From: Lepus europaeus
Lineage: Eukaryota > Chordata > Mammalia > Lagomorpha > Leporidae
Length of the DNA stretch: 64,000 nt
NCBI RefSeq assembly: GCF_033115175.1
Contig: NC_084836.1
Location: 68,433,297 to 68,497,296 of the forward strand
Direction of reading: 5' to 3'
The notes under the pieces: generated by a model
Database searches by the model: none
The model's input: the letters and a program-made list of their open reading frames with translations, nothing else
What the model was told of the DNA's origin: nothing
Shown: positions 52,396-64,000 of the stretch, piece after piece
How positions within the stretch are numbered: the first letter of the stretch is position 1
How the letters are laid out: the number at the start of each line of letters is the position of its first letter
Made by a program: the position numbers and the translations under genes

Positions 52396-52788
52396 CATGA
52401 AAGAATCGCTCCTTCTGTCAGTCCTGTGGCCCCACTGAAGGGAGGGATTCACAGACGAGGCAATTTCCTGATAAGGGAGGACACATGTGTCCCCACCTGT
52501 AGAGAGCCACACACAGGTGTTCAGGTACGGTGCCAAGGGGAGGGAACGCCCAGAGTGTGAGAGAGACGCAGAGGTGCAAAAGTCCGCGGTGAGGCAGTGG
52601 GAAGTGCCTACTCTCAGCAGTGCTGGAAGAACAGGGAGACCGGGTTGTGTGCACCCTCCCATCCCCAGCAGGTATAGACACAGAAGGCAGGTGCTCCAGT
52701 GGCCAATGGCAGGTACAGCCAGAACTCGTGGGTCCCACGGTTCTTCTCAGGTCCAGATAGCGCCACTGCTCTGCTCAGTCAACAGCTT

Positions 52789-53118
52789 TTGGGCCGGTGC
52801 TATGGCATTATGGGTTAAACTGCCACCTGCCATGCCCACATCCCATATGCGCACAGGTTCGAGTCCCGGCTGCTCTGCTTCCGATCTGGCTCCCTGCCGA
52901 GGTGCCTGGGAAAGCAGCAGCAGATGGCCCAAGTCCTCCCACGTGGGAGACCCAGATAAAGCTCCTGGTTCTTAGCTTCGGCCTGGTCCGGCCCTGGCTG
53001 TCGTGGCCATTTAGGGAGTGAACCGGTGGATGGAAGACCTCTCTCCCTCTGTCTCTCCCTTTCTCTAACTCTGCCTTTCAAATAAATAAATGAATAAATC
53101 TTAAAAGAAGGGAAAAAA
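52789..53118 (+). mobile_element. CSINE, arm 1 of inverted pair
   Basis: Forward copy, head GGGCCGGTGCTATGGCATTA, flanked by CAACAGCTT (52,780 and 53,122). Its head and the 5' flank recur inverted at 53,356-53,690. Confidence 0.9.
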
Positions 53119-53355
53119 AAGCAACAGCTTCTACGTCAGGCTTCCCTTAACTCCATTTGTAGAAAATATATTCTGTAAACCCAGGGATCTGAGGGCCTGG
53201 GACCGATCTATGTCACTGGGACTCAAGTCCCTGCCCTTGGAAGTCACGCCGTGATCACACTCTAGTCTCCTCTCGGTGTTTTAGCTGCGGCTTCACTTTG
53301 CTGTTCTTTAATCTCATGCCTGTGGTTGCAAGGTTCCTTGTGCACGCTGCTTCTT

Positions 53356-53664
53356 CTTTTTAAAGATTTACTTATTTATTTATTTGAGATACAGAGAGAC
53401 ACAGAGAGAGGTCTTCCATCCATTGGTTCACTCCCAAAATGGCCACAACGGCTGAGCCAGGACAAAGCCAGGAGCCAGGAACTCCATCTGGGTCTCCCAC
53501 GTGGGTACAGGGGCCCAAGCACTTAGGCAATCTTCTGCTGCTTTCCCAGGCACCTTGGCAGGAAGCTGGATCGGAAGCGGAACAGCCAGGACTCAAACCA
53601 GCACCCATATGGGATGTGGGCGTGGCAGGTGGCAGTTTAACCCATAATGCCACAGTGCCAGCCC
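53356..53664 (-). mobile_element. CSINE, arm 2 of inverted pair
   Basis: Reverse copy of the same subtype (GGGATGTGGGCGTGGCAGGT, TTTAACCCATAATGCCACAG). It is followed by AAAAGCTGTTGAC, the inverted form of the flank of the copy at 52,789. Confidence 0.9.
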
Positions 53665-53689
53665 AAAAGCTGTTGACCAAGTAGAGTGG

Positions 53690-53762
53690 GTGACACTCTG
53701 ATACGGGATGCTGGCATCCCAGGCGGCAGCTCGGCCCACCGCACTGCAACGCCGGCTCCCTG
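53690..53762 (-). mobile_element. SINE head fragment
   Basis: GATACGGGATGCTGGCATCC through CACTGCAACGCCGGCTCCC is the head part of another reverse C-repeat. Confidence 0.7.
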
Positions 53763-53965
53763 AGCATTCCATTTTGACAAATGCAGTAACGCAAAAGCTC
53801 AGGTCATGTTTCACCGCTGCATTGTCCCTTCCTGTCCGTTTCCTGCAGTGCGATCTCCGGCCCCCCCAAGCAGCACAAGGGACCACAGCTGATCTGGGTG
53901 TTCAGGGAACCTGGGCATGGGGCCCCGCTGGTTTCGCTGAACCGTTCCCCCGAGCCAAGCCCTCA

Positions 53966-54196
<231 letters not shown>

Positions 54197-54613
54197 TCAG
54201 CCCAGGTCTGCCCTCCCCACTCCTCTCCACCCCCCAAAACCCCGGTTTCCCAACAGGTGCTGCCCACCGCATGGCCGGAAGCCGCTATGGGGGCCGAGTC
54301 GGAAGGCCCGGCTCAGATAGGGACAGTGTGGTAGGGGCTGGCAGGGCCCTTGTCAGTCTAGGAAGCAGCAGTGAGTGGGAGGATGGAAGGCAGGGACATG
54401 GAGCGCAGGCTGTGATGGATAGGACGTTTTACGGGAAGGTTTGGGGCTGAAAGTTGAGAGAAAACGGACAAAGTCTGAGAACTGAAACTTGCTATAGCTC
54501 GAAGCTGAATACAGACATCTCTCAGGAGGGTAGGGTGAGGAACAGAGTCCTGGAGATGGACACGAGGCCCCCTAGCTGCTGGTCGAGCTGTGCCCAGGAG
54601 CCGTCAGGTGTCA

Positions 54614-54754
<141 letters not shown>

Positions 54755-54799
54755 CTAGAAGCAAGGGAGAGGGAGATCAGGCAAGGCTGCGGCCATGCA

Positions 54800-55095
54800 T
54801 CCACCAGAGAGAGAGAGAGAGAGCGCGTGCGAGGGAATGTCCATTTGCTGATTCTCTCCCCAGATGGCCCCAACAACCAGATCTGGGCCAGGCCAACCTC
54901 AGGAGCCAGTAACTCCATCCAGGTCTCCCACATGGGTGGCAGAGGCCCAAATACTCGGGCCATCTCTGCTGCCTTCCCAGGTGCACTAGCAGGGAGCTGG
55001 ACTGGAAACGGAGCAGCTGGGACTGGAACCGATGCTCAGATACGGGATGCCGGCATCTCAGTCAGCGGCTTCACCGGCTGCGCCCCAACACCATC
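54800..55095 (-). mobile_element. Old CSINE relative
   Basis: Reverse: (GA)n block, GATTCTCTCCCCAGATGGCC, GGTCTCCCACATGGGTGGCA, head complement GGCTGCGCCCCAACACC. Confidence 0.8.
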
Positions 55096-55294
55096 CACCT
55101 GTGCCCCTTCTCTGCCCCTAAATTCTTAGTACAACTCCTCCTTGGCCAAGCCACGATGAGCTATACCATAACCAGGGTTCCCCAGGACCTCTGTTGGGAG
55201 TATCACGTCCAAACCCAGAGAAAATAGGGACCCTCCTGGAACCAAAGGTGGTTCTGGGTGGGTCTCAGGGCCACGGCTCAGGGGGAAGCACTCA

Positions 55295-56023
<729 letters not shown>

Positions 56024-56223
56024 CTAGCCGCTCACCCCCCGGGGTTGCCCACCACAAGCTGGAAGGCTTCTTGGTGGTGGTGGTGGGGGTGGGAGGAGTG
56101 GACATGGAAAAGGAGCTTCCATTGCATTTGTGGGGCCCACGAGTCATCTTAAGTGTTTGGTTTTGGCTGCAAACACAAGGAGTTTCATACCTGTCTTCTT
56201 GCATAGCTTGCCTACAGACAAGG

Positions 56224-56330
56224 AACTTCAAAAAGTTCATGGAAAAGATAATTAAGAAAGAAGTGTGTTTTGATGACGGACCCTTTTGAAATCCATGCCT
56301 GTGAGTCCATACACGACTTCCCTTTCCACA
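56224..56330 (+). mobile_element. Mariner-like MITE, partial
   Basis: AACTTCAAAAAGTTCATGGAA, GTGTGTTTTGATGACGGACC, TTTTGAAATCCATGCCTGTG; the right end is degraded. Confidence 0.65.
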
Positions 56331-56339
56331 TTGTTCTCT

Positions 56340-56370
56340 CATTTCTCTGTCTGTCTGTCTGTCTACCTAC

Positions 56371-56409
<39 letters not shown>
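56340..56409 (+). repeat. (TCTG)n(TCTA)n
   Basis: A tetranucleotide array at the 3' end of the following reverse SINE, probably grown from its tail. Confidence 0.93.
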
Positions 56410-56410
<1 letters not shown>

Positions 56411-56708
56411 TTTAGTTATTTGAAAAGCAGAAGGACCAAGAGAGCCAGGGACAGAGCCAGACAGAGATTGTCCATGGCACTGGTTCACTCTCCAAAATGC
56501 CTGCAACACCAAGGGCTGGGCCAGGAGCCCAGGATGCGATCTAGGGCTCCCACAAGGGTGGCAGGGAACCAAGGACGTGGGCCTTTGCCTGCTGCTGCCT
56601 TCCAGGCTGTACATTAGCAGGAAGCCGGAATCAAGAACAGAGCCAGGACTTGAACCCAGACCCCCCTGTATTTGATGCAGGCTTCCCAAGTGCCAAACAC
56701 CAGCCCCA
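56410..56708 (-). mobile_element. Old CSINE relative
   Basis: Reverse, TTAGTTATTTGAAAAGCAGA ... TTGAACCCAGACCCCCCTGT ... CAAACACCAGCCCC. Confidence 0.8.
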
Positions 56709-56728
56709 ATGTACTTATTACTTCTTTT

Positions 56729-57106
56729 TATAAATTTTTTTTTATTTTTAAATTTTATTTATTTATTTATTTAGACAGGCAGAGTGGACAGTGAGAGAGA
56801 GAGAGACAGAGAGAAAGGTCTTCCTTTTTGCCGTTGGTTCACCCTCCAATGGCCGCCGCGGCTGGCACGCTGCAGCCGGTGCACAGCGCTGATCCGAAGG
56901 CAGGAGCCAGGTGCCTCTCCTGGTCTCCCATGGGGTGCAGGGCCCAAGCACTTGGGCCATCCTCCACTGCACTCCCAGGCCATAGCAGAGAGCTGGCCTG
57001 GAAGAGGGGCAACCGGGACAGAATCCGGCGCCCTGACCGGAACTAGAACCCGGTGTGCCGGCGCCGCAAGGCGGAGGATTAGCCTATTGAGCCATGGCGC
57101 TGGCCA
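56729..57106 (-). mobile_element. Young CSINE with TSD
   Basis: Young subfamily. 14-base TSD TTATTACTTCTTTT (56,715-56,728 and 57,107-57,120). Confidence 0.96.
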
Positions 57107-57198
57107 TTATTACTTCTTTTACAACCAGAAAAAAATAGCAAGGGTTGTATTTATTTTGGGGAAAATGGCCCCCAAATAAAATGAAAATGATGGATATG

Positions 57199-57303
57199 GC
57201 CGGCGCCGCGGTGGCCACTGGAGGGTGAACCAACGGCAAAGGAAGACCTTTCTCTCTGTCTCTTTCTCTCACTGTCCACTCTGCCTGTCAAAAAATTTTT
57301 TAA
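57199..57303 (+). mobile_element. 105-bp internally deleted CSINE with TSD
   Basis: The head GCCGGCGCCGCGG is joined directly to TGGCCACTGGAGGGTGAACC and the normal tail, so about 230 bp of the middle is missing. A perfect 15-base TSD, AAAATGATGGATATG (57,184-57,198 and 57,304-57,318), shows that it inserted in this form. Confidence 0.9.
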
Positions 57304-57471
57304 AAAATGATGGATATGAATTATTGGGGGTGGGGGAGGGTTGTGTCCAAGAGAGCAGGCGCATACCAAGTACTTTGGGCCCATGAGGCTAGGAGAGCCA
57401 GCCTTTCACACAACAAACCAAGAAGGTAGAACTGAAACTCTTCATGCTGTCTTAAGACTGCACTGTCCTTG

Positions 57472-57770
57472 GGGCTGGCGCTGTGGCATAGCGGGTAAAG
57501 CCACTGCTGCAGTGCCAGCATCCCATATGGGCTGGTCCTGGCTGCTCCATTTCCCATCCAGCTTTCTGCTGTGGCCTGGGAGAGCAGTGGACAATGGCCT
57601 GGGTGCTTGGGCCCCTGCACCCGTGTGGGAGACCTGGGAGAAGGCTCCTCCTGGCTTCAGATTGGCTCAGTTCTGGGCCGTTGTGGACATGTGGGAAGTG
57701 AACCAGCGGATGGGAGACCGCCCCCCCCCCCCCTTCCTCTGTCCTTGTTTACCTAAATTTACAAAAATGA
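57472..57770 (+). mobile_element. CSINE with poly-C block
   Basis: Forward, head GGGGCTGGCGCTGTGGCATA. The pyrimidine block has become a run of 14 C (57,721-57,734). Confidence 0.9.
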
Positions 57771-57932
57771 AGCAGCCTTAGCAACACAGCTGCTTCCTTG
57801 TTCTCTTGCATAGTCAAGCGCCAGGCGTTCAAACATATGCTTTCTTTCTCCATATTCATTTTAACTACCATGAACATCAAAATTCATTACGGTTCTTAAG
57901 ACATAATCTTGGAGAGTGGAAGGGAGTCACTT

Positions 57933-58260
57933 TTTTTTTTTCTTGATAGGCAGAGTGGACAGTGAGAGAGAGAGACAGAGAGAAAGGTCTTCCTTTTTCT
58001 GTTGCTTCACCCTCCAATGGCCGCTGCGGCCGGCGTACTGCGCTGATCCGAAGCCAGGAGCCAGGTGCTTATCCTGGTCTCCCGTGTGGGTGCAGGGCCC
58101 AAGGACTTGTGCCATCCTCCACTGCCTTCCCGGGCCATAGCAGAGAGCTGGACTGGAAGAGGGGCGACCGGGACAGAATCTGGCGCCCCAACCGGGATTA
58201 GAACCCGGGGTGCTGGCGCCGCAAGGCGGAGGATTAGCCTACTGAGCTGCAGCACCGGCC
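57933..58260 (-). mobile_element. Young CSINE with TSD
   Basis: Young subfamily. 11-base TSD GGGAGTCACTT (57,922-57,932 and 58,261-58,271). Confidence 0.95.
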
Positions 58261-58299
58261 GGGAGTCACTTCTTGATTGACACTTGGTGCTTTGTCATA

Positions 58300-58520
58300 C
58301 TTTGGAAGGAAAGGAAGGTATGCATTTGAGGCGGAAATAACATAAGGGCAAGGTGGCAGACACACGACCCGTGAGTATTTGGATTCTCTAGGGCATTTAT
58401 TCAAAGGAATGTGGCTGGTGGAATTGGGGTGAATTCGAGACAGTTTTGCAGGCCACGCTGAGGGACAGGAATTTATCTAATTGGATCCACTATTGGTTCT
58501 TGGATAAAGGAGTCGCACAT
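58300..58520 (+). mobile_element. Possible L2 fragment
   Basis: GTTTTGCAGGCCACGCTGAG and GGACAGGAATTTATCTAATT recall the L2 ORF-end region. Weak. Confidence 0.35.
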
Positions 58521-58699
58521 GACGACAGGGATTTGAGATAGCCATTCCCACCAGCTATGTGAGTTAGGGGGCTGCTGCAGGTATGAACTGGTAAGAGTTT
58601 GGACCAGGCAGTAACAACACCAAACCCTAGCATACGGAAGAACCTGCTGGGGGTGGCTGTTCGTTACAAAGAAATATTTCCTCTCTGGGGGGGGGGGGG

Positions 58700-58950
58700 T
58701 GCTCAGCATGTGGCCGAGCAGTCAAGATGCCTGGGGACCTCCTGGGTTCAACAGTAAGCTCGGGTTCTGAGTCCAGCCTCCTGCTAATGCAGACTCTGGG
58801 AGGCAGCAGGTGACGGCTCAGGTAGCTGGATCCCTGGCACCCATGTGGGAGATCTGGATGGGGTTCCCAGCTGCTGGCTTCGGCCTGGCCCAGGCTCAGG
58901 CATTCAGGCATTGCTGGCTGGGGAGTGAACCAGGGGGTAGGCATTCTCTC
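58700..58950 (+). mobile_element. Old CSINE relative
   Basis: Forward and diverged: GAGTCCAGCCTCCTGCTAAT, CACCCATGTGGGAGATCTGG, GGGGAGTGAACCAGGGGGTA. Confidence 0.75.
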
Positions 58951-59000
58951 ATAATAATAATAATAATAATAATAATGATAACAATAACAACAACAACAAT
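58951..59000 (+). repeat. (AAT)n/(CAA)n microsatellite
   Basis: AAT repeat passing into CAA repeat at the tail position of the preceding SINE. Confidence 0.92.
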
Positions 59001-59499
59001 ACCTATTCCCTTGGCCTACCTTGAAGAGATTCTGATTCAGCAGATCTGATATAGGGCTTGGGATGTGGCTTTTTTCCCCCTAAACTTTATAAACTGTATT
59101 CATATGCGAGGTAGAGGTGGGGGCGGCCCGGATTAAGTGAACCACTGATTAAGAGCACGTGTTCTCTCTCTCGCTCTTTCCCTCCCTCCCTCCCTCCTAA
59201 ATGAAGGTACATCCCAAGCCATACACCGGAGGGATGGGACAAAGAAGGGCCTGGAACAGCATCACGGGGGCCCAGGGGAGAGACGCGCTTTGTCCTGGGT
59301 TCAGGTGTCTGGGGACAGACACTGCGGGGGCATCCCGAGACAGCTGAGCGCAGCCAAGTAGAGAGGTCAGGCGAGGAAATGTGACGGCACCCCACCAGGA
59401 GGCAGGGGGTGGATTCACCGAAGCAGTGAGAAGCCCAGAGAGATCGGGGCCGAGGGACAGGGTGCTGGGGATGCAGAATGGGAGGAATTAGAGAAGCAG

Positions 59500-59815
59500 C
59501 GAGGGTTTGGCTTGGTGGGATTCGGATGCCAGTTAGGACACCCACATCTCACATCGAGAGCACCCATGACACCTGGCTCCACTCCTGACTCCAGCTTCCT
59601 GCTAATACGTGCACCCTGGGGGGGCAGCAGGGATGGATCATGGGACTGGGGTCCTGCCACCCACATGGGAGACCTGGATTGAGCTTTTGGTCCCACCTTC
59701 TGCCCCAGCTTCGAGCATCACGGGCATTTGGGGAGTGAATCAAGATGGAAGAGCCTTCCCTTTTCCTATCTGTGTCTCTCTACAAACTTTCAAATACATA
59801 AAACATTTTTAATAA
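59500..59815 (+). mobile_element. Old CSINE relative
   Basis: Forward and diverged: GACTCCAGCTTCCTGCTAAT, CCCACATGGGAGACCTGGAT, tail CAAATACATAAAACATTTTT. Confidence 0.75.
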
Positions 59816-60049
59816 GAGAGAACCATCATGACGGTTATTTTTATAGGTCAAATGAAAGCATTAGGCGAGCCAGGGCTGGCGAGGAGAACCCTGTCCTGGC
59901 TTCTTTACGGCAGAAAAGGGGGATGAAATGAAGTGGATGAGCCTGCCAGGGTTGCCTAAGCCCGCCCTCTCTCAGTTCTCCTTGCTCTATGCTTGCAAGG
60001 GGACCTGGAGGCCTGCACTGCGAGATGGAGACTCCTCCAACGGTGGTGT

Positions 60050-60175
60050 GCACACGGATCCCTTGGGGACCCTGTCGGAAATGCAGTGTCTGAGTCAGTA
60101 GGGAGTTCTGGGTGGGGCCTCAGAGTCCACAGCTCACGGCTGCTGGTCCCTGGATCGCGCTTCGACAAGGTGCTG
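60050..60175 (-). mobile_element. MER20-like DNA transposon fragment
   Basis: GTCTGAGTCAGTAGGGAGTT, GGGTGGGGCCTCAGAGTC and GCTGCTGGTCCCTGGATC match the inner part of MER20 (hAT-Charlie type) by memory. Orientation is uncertain because the element is nearly palindromic in character. Confidence 0.55.
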
Positions 60176-60286
60176 CGTCCCCGAGGCTGGCTCTCCAGGT
60201 AGAAGACAGCGGGCGCACTGACCCAAACATAGCCAGGAACTGACCTGCCATTTACACAGATACAAACCCAAAGATGATTTGGATCA

Positions 60287-60505
60287 GTGATCAGTGGTTC
60301 TCACTGGAAGGCAGCCTGTGCTCCCCAGGGGGCCTTTGGGCACTGTCTGGAGACATTTCTGGTTGTCCCAGCGTGGGTGACGCTAATGGCATCCAGCGGG
60401 TAGGGCTAAATCCTACAACGCCCAGGAAAGCCCCACAGTGGAGAATTATCCAGCCGAGGACGTCAGCAGTGCCTAAGTCAAGATTATCTGGTTTGGGTAA
60501 AAGGG
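60287..60505 (+). mobile_element. MER5A DNA transposon
   Basis: Starts at the terminal repeat CAGTGGTTCTCA, then GGGCACTGTCTGGAGACATT, TAATGGCATCCAGCGGGTAG and GAGAATTATCCAGCCGAGGA, following MER5A (hAT-Charlie) nearly end to end. Confidence 0.82.
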
Positions 60506-60758
60506 GTTTTTTTTGGAGCTCCAAGAGCAGACTTTGAAGTTCAACTTCAAGTGCACACCCTGTGCACACAACGGCAGCCGTGTGATCTCGGGGAAGGAAG
60601 GTCTCTTGACTTCTACTCAGGTTTGTTGGTGTTCTAATTGTGAAAAGTGTGTGTGTGTGTGGGGGGGGGTCATGAATCGGAGCTCTGTAAGCACTGGGCT
60701 CCTCCCCCTCACTTGTACCTTAGGGTCCCCTGGGGGCTGGGCAAGAAGGAAAAAATCA

Positions 60759-63130
<2,372 letters not shown>

Positions 63131-63175
63131 CTAAAGAGGGGGTGGGACAAGGGGGACGGGGGTGGGCGGAAGGAG

Positions 63176-63196
63176 AGAGAGAGAGAGAGAGAGATA
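63176..63196 (+). repeat. (GA)n microsatellite
   Basis: Ten GA units about 45 bases upstream of the acceptor on the gene strand (CT-rich there). Confidence 0.9.
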
Positions 63197-63637
63197 ATAG
63201 AGAAAAGAACACCTCTGTCATTCTCTTTGAACACAGCACGTCCGAGAAAGCTCACGGGCCAGCCGTGGTTAAACTCTGCATCTGACTTTAACTGATACCT
63301 GGGTCCCCACCCCAAGCGCCCCACGGGAGGTGGGAAAGTCTCTTTATTTCTCTCTTTTCTACTCCTTGGAATTAAAAAATATTAATAAAAGTTGAAAGAG
63401 TTTGTAATTGACAGGGTGTGCCTATTTCTGGGTAGACGATCAGAATCTGACATAGGTGTATCCCGAGCAATGGCTGGAGTTGGGGGGAAACAGCACCCCG
63501 CCTCCTCAAACACGATGGTTCTATGAGCTGGAAACTCACTTGCATCTTGAATGAAAGCCCCAGCCCCAGTGTCCCCATTTTTTGTTGCCAGAACCACTCA
63601 ATTCACACTGTTGCAAAGAAAAATCAGAAAAACATTT

Positions 63638-63953
63638 GGGGCCAGCATTGTGGTGCAGTGGGTTTAAGCCGTTGCCTGCAATGCCAGCATCCCATTAGGG
63701 GCCAGGCCGAGTCCTGGATGCTCCACTTCCCATCCAGCTCCCTGCTAATGCACCCGGGAAAGCAATAGAAGATGGCCCAAGTGCTTGGGCTCCTGCCATC
63801 CATGTGGGAGACCTGGTTGGAGTTCCTGGCTCCTGGCTGCAGCCTGGCCCAGCCCTGGCCGTTGTGGTCATTTGGGGGAATGAATCAGCCGATGAAAGAA
63901 CTCTCTCTGTAACTTTGCCTTTCAAACAATGATTAAATCCTAAAAAAACATAT
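63638..63953 (+). mobile_element. CSINE
   Basis: Forward, head GGGGCCAGCATTGTGGTGCA. TSD-like AAAAACAT on both sides. Confidence 0.9.
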
Positions 63954-64000
63954 ACCAAGCAAGAACAATACCACCTGGATGACTTAAAGGATTGGCAGTT

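Overview
The window is lagomorph genomic DNA, almost certainly rabbit (Oryctolagus). The main evidence is more than 40 copies of the tRNA-derived rabbit C-repeat SINE (CSINE), in several age classes and many with clear target-site duplications (TSDs). Exons have vertebrate splice sites, CpG-rich gene ends alternate with repeat-rich intergenic DNA, and older mammal-wide repeats (MIR, L2, L1, MER5A, MER20, a mariner-like MITE) fill much of the rest. The gene order matches human 12q13.13: FIGNL2, then TMDD1, facing SCN8A.

Layout. 1-14,392 is upstream or intergenic DNA with no recognisable coding exon; it holds SINEs, an L1 3' end, an L2 piece and a ~580-bp (ATCC)n satellite. 14,393-~18,590 is the coding exon and 3' UTR of FIGNL2 (+ strand), a fidgetin-like AAA protein; as sequenced, its reading frame is broken by two +1 shifts in GC-rich homopolymers. 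18,590-21,170 is intergenic. 21,258-22,139 is an intact one-exon ORF for a signal-peptide/death-domain/transmembrane protein that I identify as TMDD1. 23,262 to the window end is the 3' part of SCN8A (Nav1.6) on the minus strand: a ~5.3-kb 3' UTR, then 13 constitutive coding exons running from domain II S2 to the stop codon (3,573 coding bases, ~1,190 residues), plus the alternative exon 18N. Upstream SCN8A exons lie beyond 64,000.

The three genes do not form one pathway. FIGNL2 and TMDD1 read toward SCN8A, so SCN8A and TMDD1 are convergent, with about 1.1 kb between the TMDD1 stop codon and the SCN8A poly(A) site.

The most notable items are: an AT-AC intron in SCN8A just before the inactivation-gate exon; the 18N/18A exon pair, in which 18N carries an in-frame stop; a four-unit minisatellite with CTCF-like cores directly behind an SCN8A splice donor; a ~70-bp sequence present on both sides of FIGNL2; the doubly frameshifted FIGNL2 ORF with a degenerate AAA active site; and several informative retrotransposon structures (a SINE/L1 chimera with a 19-bp TSD, an inverted SINE pair that shares flanking DNA, and a 105-bp internally deleted SINE). 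I found no convincing new multi-gene system.
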